Part shown: positions 1-10,700 of the stretch, one piece after another
How the letters are laid out: every line of letters begins with the position of its first letter
How positions within the stretch are numbered: the first letter of the stretch is position 1
Origin: Candidatus Endomicrobium neocapritermitis
GTDB lineage: Bacteria; Elusimicrobiota; Endomicrobiia; Endomicrobiales; Endomicrobiaceae
Direction of reading: 5' to 3'
Assembly (NCBI GenBank): GCA_009778325.1
Contig: WRJZ01000031.1
Span: forward strand, 1 to 45,466
Length of the DNA stretch: 45,466 nucleotides
Position numbers and translations under genes: made by a program
The notes under the pieces: generated by a model
Told to the model about the DNA's origin: nothing
What the model saw: the letters and a program-made list of their open reading frames with translations, nothing else
The model's database searches: none

Positions 1-144
1 TCTTTTGCTTTGCGTTCGGCTTCTTCACGGGCAAGCCTTTCCTGCTCTTCTTTTGCTTTACGCTCAGATTCTTCACGGGCAAGCCTTTCCTGTTCTTCTT
101 TTGCTTTGCATTCCGCTTCTTCACGGACAAGCCTTTCCTGTTCA
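1..144 (-). repeat. 48-bp tandem repeat inside the TPR gene
   Basis: Three adjacent 48-bp copies start at 1, 49 and 97. Each encodes 16 residues of the type KAKEEQERLAREEAER. The period is a multiple of three, so copy-number change would keep the frame. The array may continue beyond the window. Confidence 0.9.
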
Positions 145-2774
145 AGCTTTGCTTGTGCCTGCTCCTCGGCTTGTTCTTTAGCTTTACGAAGCCTTTCTTC
201 GGCTTCAATTTTAGCCTGCTCGGCTTTTCTCAATTCTTCGGCTGCGTCTATTGAAGTCTTTTGATCATTTTGTTGAGGCTTAGGTTCTTCATATGTTGTT
301 TTCAGCTTGTGATAAATAGCCGTAATCGCGGCGCTGTCCTGCTTCTTTATGGCATTATCAATATCATTCAGTTTTGCCTTCAATGAATTCAAAATCTTTT
401 TTGATTCTTCGTCTTCAGGTTCGAGCTGGCGGTTTTCATGTATTTTGGTTTCTTCCTGAATTTTATGTTCAGCCGGCTCAGCTTTCTCGGATTTTATTTC
501 GGCATCGGCTTTTTCTTCAGCCGCTTCGCTCTTCACGGTTTTTTCATAAACTTTATTAAGTTTATTATTTATACTTTCAATGTCTCTGTGAAGCTCAGCA
601 ATCTTTGAATCCTGACCGCCGTGATAGTCGGAATAATCAAAAATAGACAGATCTGATATTATATTTCCCGCGCCTACAAATATTTTCAGGGCAGTATCAT
701 AGTTTTTTAAAGATTCGGACGGCCTTCCCATATTTCTGTACACTATTGCCTTATACAAATAAGCGTAAGCGTTTTTTTCATCCAGCAATAAAGTTTCTTC
801 AATATCAGGAAGAGCTTTTTCATACTTTTCGGTTTTAATAAACAGCAGCGATCTCTTCATATACGCATTTATGTTACCCGGGGCTATATCAAGAGCCTCG
901 GCAAGATCTTTTTCAGCCTGCGCGTAATTTCCCAAACTCATATTAGCGTCGGCTTTAAGAAGAATCGCTTCGGTAAAATCAGGCATAAGATCAAAAGCGT
1001 ATCCGGCGTCATCTGCCGCCGACTTGAAATCATCGGTTTTAAACTTTATAAGCGCCCTTATATAATAAGCCTGTTCATCGCTTTTTGAAATCTCCATTGC
1101 TCTGTTTATATGCTCCAAAGCTTCCTGATGCCTGCCAAGCTTGAGCATATTTTCAGCCAGCATTTTATGAATAGGCGCGTCATTAGGGTTTTCTTTTACC
1201 GCTTTGTTTAAATCGTCAAACGCTTTTTTCTGGTCATTGATTTTCATATAAGCTTTAGCGCGTTTTTTATATATTTCCGAAGCCGAATATCCGGCTTCTT
1301 TGGCCTTTGTAAAATCATCGATCGCGTCGTCATGCTGTTCAAGCTCAAAGCCTGACAGCGCGGCAAAATAATAAGACTCCGCAATCCTGTAATTGCGGCT
1401 TACGCAGACAAGAAAATCTTCGCGGGCATTTTTGTAATCTTCAGACTCAAAATAAGCGTTTCCTCTCGTGTAATACGCTTCCGATAAGGACGGGTTTTTT
1501 GATACGGCTTGGGTTAAATCTTTTATTGCCGCGGCATTATTTCGCATAATAAAAAATGACTGCCCGCGCCCCGCATACGCCTCAGGATTTGTAAAATTCA
1601 TTTCAATGGCTTTCGTAAAATCAGCTTCCGCGACGGCATAACTCTTATCAGCCAAAGCGGCAGCCGCGCGCGCGTAATAAAGTTCGGCGATATCTTTTCT
1701 TATTTCAAGCGATTTGTTATAACTTTTGACAGCGGCCTTAAAATCGGACAAATTATGCTTTATGTAGCCTTTAAAGCAATAAAGAAAATAAAGTTCCGGC
1801 ATAAACGCTATCGCCTGTTCTATATCCTCAAGCGCTTTATGAAAACTGCCCTGCTCGCAATAAATATACGCCCTTGCCATATAAGCCGGCGCGAACGTAT
1901 AGTCGGATTCAACGGCTTTCTCCGTTTCTTTGAGCGCCTTATCGGGAAATCCCTGATATCTGTATAAATTCGCAAGATTGTAATGCGTAAAAGCGTCATC
2001 CGGAGATATTAAAGCAGCGGATTTAAAATCTTTTTCAGCCAAATCTTCATCGAGCATTTTTCTGTAAGTTATGCCGCGCTGGTTAAACGAGAAGCTGCCG
2101 GCGGGTTCCGCTTCAAGGGCTTTATTAAAATCGCTTACGGCTTTTTCCAAATCTTCCATGCGCCTGTAAGCAATACCTCTGTTATTGTACGAATAGTCAT
2201 CGCCCGGATTCAATTCTAAAGCTTTAGAAAAATCGGATATGGCGCTGTCAAATTCATCCATATCCCTGTATGCCATTGCTCTTCCGTAATAAGCAGCCGC
2301 ATTGCTGCCGCTTATTTCAAGCGACTTGTTGAAAGAATTAATTGACTCATGGTAATTTCCCAAGCGTCTGTATACGTTTCCAAGCCCGCTGTAAGCCGTA
2401 GAATTTTTAGGATTAAGCTCTATGGCTTTATTAAAATCAGCGACGGCATTATCATACTCGCCTAAAGCGGAATACGAATCGCCCCTGGAAATGTATGAAA
2501 ACGAAAAGCCCGGATCCAGATCTATTGAAGCCGTAAAATTTTTTATGGCATCTTTGTATACGCCTTTTTTATGGTATATTTGCCCGAGATTGTAATACGC
2601 GGACGCGTCAGACGGATTTTGTTTTACGTTATCCGCATACATCTCTATGAGCTTATCGTACTCTTCTCTTTTTGTTTTAGGGTAAGTTATTTTTATTTCT
2701 TCGGGGTTCAATTCGGCATGCTCAATAAATCTGTCTATAAAAGTTTTTACATGTTTTAGATAATTAATTGCCAT
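1..2774 (-). CDS. TPR-repeat protein with Glu/Lys-rich C-terminal tail (3' end outside window)
   Basis: The minus-strand frame is open from an ATG at 2774 to the window edge, so the C-terminus is missing (at least 924 codons). Residues about 45-690 hold 19 consecutive 34-residue tetratricopeptide repeats, recognisable by the pattern AYYNLG..Y...G.Y..AI.DF.KAIELNP. TPR arrays are protein-protein interaction scaffolds. From about residue 700 the protein becomes highly charged (Glu, Lys, Gln, Arg), probably coiled coil, ending in a 16-residue tandem repeat. No signal peptide or membrane segment is seen, so it is probably cytoplasmic. An AAAGGA Shine-Dalgarno precedes the ATG. It lies 15 bp downstream of the small membrane protein at 2790-3053 and is probably cotranscribed with it. 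Partner unknown. Confidence 0.9.
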   Translation of the reverse strand, partial: MAINYLKHVKTFIDRFIEHAELNPEEIKITYPKTKREEYDKLIEMYADNVKQNPSDASAYYNLGQIYHKKGVYKDAIKNFTASIDLDPGFSFSYISRGDSYSALGEYDNAVADFNKAIELNPKNSTAYSGLGNVYRRLGNYHESINSFNKSLEISGSNAAAYYGRAMAYRDMDEFDSAISDFSKALELNPGDDYSYNNRGIAYRRMEDLEKAVSDFNKALEAEPAGSFSFNQRGITYRKMLDEDLAEKDFKSAALISPDDAFTHYNLANLYRYQGFPDKALKETEKAVESDYTFAPAYMARAYIYCEQGSFHKALEDIEQAIAFMPELYFLYCFKGYIKHNLSDFKAAVKSYNKSLEIRKDIAELYYARAAAALADKSYAVAEADFTKAIEMNFTNPEAYAGRGQSFFIMRNNAAAIKDLTQAVSKNPSLSEAYYTRGNAYFESEDYKNAREDFLVCVSRNYRIAESYYFAALSGFELEQHDDAIDDFTKAKEAGYSASEIYKKRAKAYMKINDQKKAFDDLNKAVKENPNDAPIHKMLAENMLKLGRHQEALEHINRAMEISKSDEQAYYIRALIKFKTDDFKSAADDAGYAFDLMPDFTEAILLKADANMSLGNYAQAEKDLAEALDIAPGNINAYMKRSLLFIKTEKYEKALPDIEETLLLDEKNAYAYLYKAIVYRNMGRPSESLKNYDTALKIFVGAGNIISDLSIFDYSDYHGGQDSKIAELHRDIESINNKLNKVYEKTVKSEAAEEKADAEIKSEKAEPAEHKIQEETKIHENRQLEPEDEESKKILNSLKAKLNDIDNAIKKQDSAAITAIYHKLKTTYEEPKPQQNDQKTSIDAAEELRKAEQAKIEAEERLRKAKEQAEEQAQAKLEQERLVREEAECKAKEEQERLAREESERKAKEEQERLAREEAERKAK

Positions 2775-2789
2775 GATATTCCTTTATAT

Positions 2790-3053
2790 TTATTTATTTT
2801 TATTTTTTTTAAATCTTGTGCCGATAAGAAGTCCTACAAACATGCCTATCTGTATGGCAAAAATCGTTTCAAACTTAATCAAAATTCCCACGACAAGACC
2901 GGCTGCTCCGCCTGCAAGCAAACCTTCAATATCGTAAACGTTATCTACGTTATCCTTATTATCCTCTGGCGGCTCGCCGCTATTTCCGGAAACCGGCTGC
3001 TGAGGGGTTTGCTGCTGTTGCTGAAGATTTTGCCGCTTTTGTTCTTCTTGCAT
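2790..3053 (-). CDS. Small Gln-rich, glycine-zipper membrane protein
   Basis: 87 residues. The N-terminal half is polar and Gln/Pro-rich (QQQQQTPQQP). The C-terminal half (about residues 43-80) has one or two hydrophobic segments rich in glycine (LLAGGAAGLVVGILI and IGMFVGLLIGT), followed by a basic tail that suggests a cytoplasmic C-terminus. The Gly spacing resembles a glycine-zipper. Upstream on the minus strand GAGGT lies 6 nt before the ATG, which supports this start. It directly precedes the TPR gene and may anchor that protein at the membrane; this is inference. No family recognised. Confidence 0.75.
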   Translation of the reverse strand: MQEEQKRQNLQQQQQTPQQPVSGNSGEPPEDNKDNVDNVYDIEGLLAGGAAGLVVGILIKFETIFAIQIGMFVGLLIGTRFKKNKNK

Positions 3054-3070
3054 TTTTTACCTCGGATATT

Positions 3071-3174
3071 AGAAGTTTGGAGAGCTTGGCAGTTTAGAAG
3101 CTGGGAGGAGCTCTGTTTGTTTTGTCTTTTACACTGCCCTTGTCTTTGCCAAACTTCCAAGCTTCCAAACTTCT
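3071..3174. repeat. Palindromic repeat family A, copy 1
   Basis: Imperfect inverted repeat of about 104 bp. The outer 24 bp of each arm match with about three differences (AGAAGTTTGG at one end, CCAAACTTCT at the other). The centre has GGAGCTCTG followed by TTTTGTCTTT, a core shared with copies at 18069 and 20205 and, inverted, at 21851. It lies between the small membrane protein gene and the cca gene. Confidence 0.85.
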
Positions 3175-3210
3175 CATCTTCCGCCTTTTATAAATTATAC
3201 CAAATAATAT

Positions 3211-4602
3211 TTACTTGCCGGAATTATTTAACATTTCTTTCACAAGCATAAAAGCCGCGTCTTTTGTCATTTCAGGATTATCCATTTGAGCTTCGCGAAC
3301 CGTTTCTTTGGCTTTTTTTATCCACTCTCCCTGCGTCAGCCCGAAATACGCCATAAGCTCGCTGCCGCTTATAAGTTCTTCTTTCGGATAGAGCATGCTT
3401 GTGTTTCTCAAAAAATCGATTCTGTTTATTAATTCGAAAACTTTTTCATCCGGTTTATCTTTGCCGAAATCAGCCTTTGCAAGTTCCATAACATAATCCG
3501 TCTCTTCTGCGCACGAAGCGGCAAAACGTCTGATAGCGCTGTCTTTCCATACGGAGCTGTAGTTTTTAGGATGCATATGATTCTTAATTATATTTATAAC
3601 TTTTCTGCTGAATTCTTTCGGGTAACGCAGTCTTTTAAGAATTTCGCCGGCGATTAACGCGCTGTTATTTTCATGTCCGTAAAAAGTTATTTTTTCGCCT
3701 TCTTGTTTAAACGCGGCAAATTTTCCGGTATCATGAAGCAAAGCCGACATTCTTAAAATCAAATCCGTATTTGTCCTGTCTGCAACTTTTAAAGTATGCG
3801 TAAACACGTCGTCATCATGATATTTTGAAGGCTGTTTTAAATTTTTCAGCCTTGAAATTTCCGGCAAAATTTCTTCAAGCAAATTTATATCGTCCATCAT
3901 TTTAAAGGCGCCCGAAGGAGCGTTTTCCGTAAGAATTTTATTAATTTCCTCCCTGATTCTTTCAGGCGCGACAATACGGATTCTGCAGGAAGCTTTTTTC
4001 ATGGCTTCAAAAGTAACAGGCTCAATATCAAAACCAAGCTGAAGTTTTTGCCGGACAGCCCTCAAAATTCTTAAAGGGTCCTGATTAAAAATTATATCCG
4101 CGTTAGGAGGATCCGTCACTCTTATGATTTTATCTTTAATATCAGCCAGGCCTTTCTTTGTCAAATCCAAAACTTCCATGTCGCTTAAACGCAGAAAAAG
4201 CGCGTTAACGGTAAAATCTCTTCTTAACGCGTCCTGCTGCAAAGAACCTATTTCCGTATCCGGATTTCTTGAGTTTTCGTCATAATACTCTTTTCTCGGC
4301 ATGATAAACTCAACTTCCTCGCCTTCTATGAAAAGCTTTGAAGTCCCGAACTTCTCAAATACAACAGGATTTTTCAGCGAATATTTTGAGGCAAGAATTT
4401 CAGAAAATTTTATTCCGGCTGCTGCATTATCTCTGTTTTTTTTGTCCTCAACCATAATATCCAAATCTTTAGGCTGCCTGTCCAAAAAAAGATCGCGCAC
4501 AAACCCTCCGACAGCGTAAGTTTCAAAATTATTTTCTTCGGATGTCCGCGAAATTTTATCTATAATTGCGATAAACTTTTCAGGTATTTTTATTTTATCC
4601 AT
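3211..4602 (-). CDS. cca: CCA-adding enzyme / tRNA nucleotidyltransferase with HD domain
   Basis: 463 residues. Adds or repairs the 3' CCA of tRNAs using CTP and ATP. N-terminal class II nucleotidyltransferase head: GGFVRD at about residues 32-37, the metal-binding DLDIMV at about 47-52, and RRDFTVNAL near 128, followed by the DPLRILRAVR neck helix. A C-terminal HD phosphohydrolase domain carries SALLHDTGKF near residue 286, as in the bacterial CCA/poly(A) polymerase subfamily with 2',3'-phosphodiesterase activity. Length is normal for that subfamily. The need for such an enzyme agrees with the tRNA-Pro gene in this window, which does not encode CCA. The ATG at 4602 has no strong Shine-Dalgarno. 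Poly(A) polymerase is the main alternative. Confidence 0.93.
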   Translation of the reverse strand: MDKIKIPEKFIAIIDKISRTSEENNFETYAVGGFVRDLFLDRQPKDLDIMVEDKKNRDNAAAGIKFSEILASKYSLKNPVVFEKFGTSKLFIEGEEVEFIMPRKEYYDENSRNPDTEIGSLQQDALRRDFTVNALFLRLSDMEVLDLTKKGLADIKDKIIRVTDPPNADIIFNQDPLRILRAVRQKLQLGFDIEPVTFEAMKKASCRIRIVAPERIREEINKILTENAPSGAFKMMDDINLLEEILPEISRLKNLKQPSKYHDDDVFTHTLKVADRTNTDLILRMSALLHDTGKFAAFKQEGEKITFYGHENNSALIAGEILKRLRYPKEFSRKVINIIKNHMHPKNYSSVWKDSAIRRFAASCAEETDYVMELAKADFGKDKPDEKVFELINRIDFLRNTSMLYPKEELISGSELMAYFGLTQGEWIKKAKETVREAQMDNPEMTKDAAFMLVKEMLNNSGK

Positions 4603-4654
4603 AATAGAATTTATTTATAACACAAATTTATTGATTTTTCAATATATTTAAAAG

Positions 4655-4697
4655 AAAATCCCGGCAAGCCGAATACTTCCGGTCTGCCGGGATTTTT
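4655..4697 (-). terminator. Intrinsic terminator after the giant gene
   Basis: Stem TCCCGGCA/TGCCGGGA extended by CCG/CGG with one mismatch and one wobble, loop of about 8 nt. On the minus strand TTTTCTTTT follows the stem; on the plus strand a run of seven T follows. It lies 20 bp beyond the giant gene's stop and separates it from cca. Confidence 0.8.
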
Positions 4698-4716
4698 TTG
4701 AAAGTACGGATTATTT

Positions 4717-7700
4717 TTAGGCCGATTTCAAAATAGCGTTAATATCTTCTTTTGTCATGACCTTATAAACTTTATCCAGTTTTCCTGTTTCCGTTCCATA
4801 CGTTCCAAGGAATTCCAGTAAGTACTCAAGCGCTATGGACTTATTATATTCGTCGGTTTTAGGGCTTTCTACCGCAAAAGTAAGTAAATTTATAATATTC
4901 CTTTGATCTTCGCTTGTCATAGCTTTGTCCTTCTTAATGCATTTTATGGCAGTTGTAATACTTTCCACATTTTCGCCCGCATATTCTTTTACATCACCTT
5001 TAAAAACAATAAATCCTCTTACCCTCAAATCTCTCATTCTGCGTTCAACCAACATAGACCTATAAATGTCCGCATCTGTCTTAACTGCAAACGATTTTTT
5101 GCCTTGCGCCCGCTCATCCGCATTCGCTTGCATCCTTTCAAGCGCTCCGCGTAAATAACCTTTTGCCTCGTTAAATATACGTTCGACATCAACATTGCTA
5201 TTGTTAATATCATTCAACAAACTTCTTGTTTTAGGTGTGTTCAGTATATCAACAACAGTTGCAAATTTTGATAACTCAAAATCTTTAAAATTTATCTTTT
5301 CCATTTCATTTAAAATCTCATATAGCTTAATTTCATTTTCACCGACAGGATTAATTTTGCCTTCTAAGATATTTTTCTCGAACAAACCTGCTTTCCTGCC
5401 AGATCTATATCTATCTTCAGGAGTGCTTTTTACAAACGAAATCCATTTAGTAATGATGCCCATTAAAAATGCATCAAAATCAAAATATATACCGTTTTTC
5501 TTCAAAGTCTCAATAACTTCAGATCTTATGATAATCATTTCTTTACCGGATTCCAGAGCTGTTATTATTTGCTTCGCAACTGCATCAGGTTCGAAAGTGT
5601 TATCGTTTAAAGTTTCATCTCTCTGACCTATTTCTGCGGCAAGCAAATCATTCAAATTTCTTATCCCGCGAATACTGAAGCCATTATTGTAATGCTCTGT
5701 TTCAACAGCCAGAACGGCATCTATATTATGCTCGCCTTTTACAATACCATCTATCCCCGTAGCTTCTGTTGCAACCTTTTCAATGTCACTTTTCTCCAAA
5801 GATCTAAAATCAAAAATTACGCCGTCAATACCTCTTCCATTAACTATTGCCTTTGTATAAACGTCGCGGGAAATACCTAATCTTTTTAAATCACTGTCAT
5901 CCAAATCATCCAAATTAGCCTTTAAATTTTTTAATTCATCTCTTACGACAGAAAATGATTTCCTGGCCTGATCTAAATTATCAGCCTTAAGTCTTATAAT
6001 TACATTTTTGTTTTTCGCATGTCCCGCAACTATAAATTTCCTTAATTCTTTTTCGTTGGCTTTATAAGCCTCAACATCGATTTCAACGATAAAGTTAGCA
6101 ATGTTTTTATATTCCGGGGCAACAAAAATACCTTTTTGAGAAAGTTGGGAAACATTAACAGTGGTGCTGCCATTTCGTCCGTTTCGCATATCATCACCGT
6201 CTCTTATGCCTCTTAATTTTTCCTCAAACTTGGCTAACTTATCCATTTCGTCTAAGTCGCCGGTCACAAACGGGAACAACGCTTTTTTGGCTAAATCTTT
6301 GTCAGTATCATTTACAGTTCTGGCAATAACCACCGCTTCGGAAAATTCAGCAATTAATTCGCCATAGGTAATATTGTCAGCCTTTTTGGAATTAAAATCA
6401 ACCTCTACTATACCGGCAAGCACATTCTCATCATTCTTCAAATATTTGAGAGTATATTTGAGCGCTTCAAATTCGGCTTCAGCGCCATCGGCATTGTAAA
6501 AATACAAATCTATTACAACTCCGGCATCAGTTGTAATGGAATATTTATAAATATGTATTAATCCTGTTTTACCCATTATACCTGTTGGTATAATATCGAG
6601 ACTCTTAGATGTAGATTTGTCAGGAAAATATTTTGCAATATCATTTGCTGCATTTTCTCCATAAGGCATTACACCGATTACCCTTTTGCCAAGCTTAGAT
6701 TTCTCAATCATATTTTTATAAACAGCATCACTGTCTGCAGGGTATTCCCTATACGCCAAAATATCGGCATATCCGATAATAGCAGGATAGTATGCAGAGA
6801 TTGTTGTTGTATTTAAATTTATGCGCAAAAGTTTTGCAATAGCTTTGCCAATAGCATTGATAATATCATCAAAATTCACAAGCTGCTTAGTGGCTGCGGC
6901 AATTATACTCGAACTCTCCGTTGATTCTGGTCCGGCTTGTACCTCAGTTATCCATATCGGGGCCTCGACTGCCTGCTTGCCGGTCGCCTTGCCCACCATC
7001 AACGCTACGTCCAGTATCTCACACGCTACAACTTTCGCGTTCTGCGGTACCAGTGTTGCCAGATAACCCGACAACGAAGCTGCCCAAGCCGCCGCCATCG
7101 CGCGCGGCACCCGCGCCACTTCCTTACCGTCCACATAGAACCCAACCGTGCTTTCAGCCGGATACGCCTTCGCGTCCGTACTGGTCAGATACTCCGCCCA
7201 CGCATTCCGGTTATCTTCTTGTGTCTTCTTCAGTTTATCATCGTACGCCTTCTTCTCTTCCGCCCCAATCTTTCCTTTGAGCGCGCGTGCGGCAAGAGCG
7301 TACTGTTCCGCCAGCGTCGCGAGCTGTTGTTCAGCCTGACTTAGTTTCATCAAATTTTTGCCGTCGTCCAAAACATCTTCAAAGATTATCTTAAAGATTC
7401 CCTCTTTTTGTTCTTGTGCCTTTTTTTTGTCTTCTTCAGATGGTACCGCCATCCTCATCAACAATCCCTGGCGCTCGCCCGGCTTCGCCTGCTCATCGCC
7501 GTAGAAGTCTGCCGCTGCTTCAGCAAGCACCACTTTAGCTCCTTCCAAGTACTTCTCCATGTCCGTGTCGCTCATGCCCGCGCTGTCCTGCGGCAGAATA
7601 CCCAAAGCCCAGTTGTAATCACGGTTCTCTGTTCCTGTGCCAGAAGGCCGGAACGTCGTTACGATCTGATATTTCATCCCCTTGTATTCCCGTTCCACAT

Positions 7701-10700
7701 TAAAGCGGATGCCTTCTTCCGGGAAACCGAGATAGTTGTTGTCATATTTCCAGTCGCGGTAAATCACCACGTCTTCGGCGCCTTTCTGTAGCTTGTACTT
7801 TCCGCCGAAGAATGTCACTTCATTTCCCAGGTCGTGCGCACGCATTGCGATATACGCCAGCGTCTTCTCAATGGCTTGAATCGTCTCAACTTTCATTGCC
7901 ACGCCTGCTGCACCGCGGTAACGGATGTAGTCGTTCTGCGTCAATGTCACCCGTCCGGCGGCTTTCCACATTTCCAGGTAGTTGTCGTAAAGCGTCTGGT
8001 TATAGAGCTTCAGCAACACGGCCTGTTCCAAGAATTTGTACGCTGCCAGCGAGCCGTCCTTTTCACGTACGTGCTCATTAATGACTTTCACGCTCTCTTC
8101 GCCAAGCCTAATAAATGCTGTCCGCAGGTCATTCTTCGATTCATTCAGAAGTTCCAGCACCCTTTCATTAGAGAGTTGTTCCTGGCTGGTTTCTCCGAAC
8201 TCGCCGTATCCGTTAGATTCCTCCACGCCGCAGATGATGTCCAGGTTGGACACAAGCGACAGTTGGTTTAGCAATGCCGTGCGGTCAACATTCGCTTTGC
8301 GCGCCATATTCATCACTTCGTCGATCTCCGGAATCTGCCCTTTCACCGGCGTGTATGCTTCCTCAAACAACGGCAACACTTGCGCCGCCCATGGAGCCCG
8401 TGCGTCGCCCAGCTCCAGCAGCCTCCGTGCAGCCCACGCCGCACGCGAGAATTGCATCAATTTGTCCGCCCGTTCCGCCAAAAGTGTGAACCCTACATAT
8501 GTGTCCACGCTCGACACGTGGTAACCCTGGTTCCGGTAGTAGTTGGCTATGTCTTCCAGTCCCGAGGTTGTCACATGGGATTTAATTATTACGTACAGCT
8601 TATCTTTACTCAGATTGTCCTGCTTCTTCAGGTTCTCGAGCTTGTTGTAGGCCAGCATCATCCATGCGTCATTGGCTGTAATCATCTGCTTGTCCTGCAG
8701 CAGACGGTCCACAGCCGCCAGCTTCTGTGCTATCTTCGCTTCCGGATGTCCTATCGATGTCAGGTAGGCAGCCAAAGAGTCCTTCAGCCGCTGCTTAGTA
8801 TTGCCGGCCTGGCTGTCCGAAGTTTTCACCGCAGCCACAAAGCCCATCGAGGCTCTGTCAATATCCGGATCCGTCGCAATGAACACTTCCTGCTCGTCCA
8901 ACTTACGCAATGCCTTATCGAATTTCTTGAGATCCTGCCCGGCTTCCTGCAAGAGATAATCGAGCATGCTCACCACGCACGCGTCCACGCTGCCAGGATC
9001 CGGCATACCGAGCTTCCACCCTTTGATGAATGCCTTGAACCGTCCGTCCACACGCTCGGTCTGGCGCTTGACCAGGTCTACTGACTTGTAGCCCATACGG
9101 CCCAGGAATCCGGCGAAATCGCCGGCGTCCGCCGCGCCCGCTCCGTTGAACGCCGAGTACAGTATCTTCATATTATTACGCATGCCCGCGATCTTATCCT
9201 GCTGCTCTTTAGGCAAGTTCTCTAGAAGCGCAATCGGAGAACGCTTTGATAAATGCTCATAGTATTCCTTATAAAAGTTCTGCCTCGCGACCGAACCAAG
9301 ATTGTCAAAACCGGCAGGAGCATGCTCGTCGCCCAGCCACATCAGATTTCCTGCTGAGTTCCGAATCTGTGCATTGATGTCCGCTGCTGGCTGTGCCAAG
9401 TCAAGATTTATGTGCTGATATTCCACGAGGTTACGAAACGCCATAATCGTCTGTTGGAAAGACGGATCCACCTGCGACATCAAGTATCCGATTACGAACT
9501 TAAACCCATTGTAGTTGGGCTCGCTGTGGCTGGCCGAAATCAGAAACCCAAACATTGATCCCAATCGGCTGGCTGCGTACACCAGTGACGGCATACCCGC
9601 CACTTTATCGAACATATCCACTTTCACGCCGGCTGACAGAAGGTCTGCTGTCAACATATGTGCGTAAATCGCGCCGTTGAGCCGGCTGTCGTAAGCAAAT
9701 GTCACCTTGCCGGCTCTTATATCTTCTTTAAATTTATTCGTTAGTTGGATTGTAACATCCGGAATCGCCGGTTTCTTCGCAGCCTGCTTGTAGAGTTGGC
9801 TCAGCGGCAGCAAATCCGAGAGTTTTACTTTCGTCGCGTCCGGATTAGCTCTTACATAATCCTGCAGCGCCGCTACCATGGCTTTGACTGTCGCCGTCTG
9901 CTGCAGCAGTGTAATCGCATTAATTGTGTTTGGCCCCATCAGGATAGGAGCATACGGGTCCTGTGCGAACTGTTCCAGTTCCAGCAACTGCACTCCGTCG
10001 AATGAGCTATTGGTTGCCTGATTGCGGATCCCGGCCGTTCCGAACTCGCGCCAACCCGCTGCAAAGGCATACATCAAATCGTCGTGCCTGCCTTCAAGCA
10101 TGGCACGCACAATTCCCTGTTTAACGTATATTGGAATTTTGGGTTCGTTGAGCCATTCCAGCGCAAATGCTTTGGCCTTGGCTACGTCGCCCAGTTTTGA
10201 TGCCGGCATCTCACCGCGATCGATTTTGCCCTGCGCGAAAGTCTGCATGTTGGCGAACTCCGCCTCCACCAGCTTTGACCCCGTCCACGATCCCTTGTGG
10301 CTCTCCAACAAAAGCTCCGCCACTTCCTGAGCGTACAGCGATTTGGACACCATAAGCCAGTTGAACACTTCCTGCTGATCGGCCGCTATCTTAATATTGT
10401 AATTGAGTTTCTCAGACAACGCGACTAACGCATCTTGCCGTTCCTCCAAGTCCATATCCGTATCGGCCATCAGTTCCGCCAAATCGACTTTGGCCACTCT
10501 TAGTTCGTACTGTCTAATCTGAACGTCGGCAATGCCCGCCAGCACTTGCGCCCCGGTCTGCTGTTGTTCTACCATTTCAATCAGCCGCTCGGAAGGCGAC
10601 TCCTGACGTACACCTATCTTATGCATCATGCCGGTAACGGACTTTTGTATGATGTTTCCTGTCACAACCCCTACCAATCCTGAAAAATAAATAAGCCCTT

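Noticed and set aside
2945-3251. Short frames on both strands over the repeat at 3071-3174
   Set aside because: They read through the arms of a palindromic repeat shared with other loci and show no independent coding signal.
6800-10360. Many plus-strand open frames of 60-230 codons across the G+C-rich part of the giant gene
   Set aside because: They are antisense to a gene with clear protein motifs, lack ribosome sites and have biased, low-complexity products. High G+C simply removes stop codons on the other strand.
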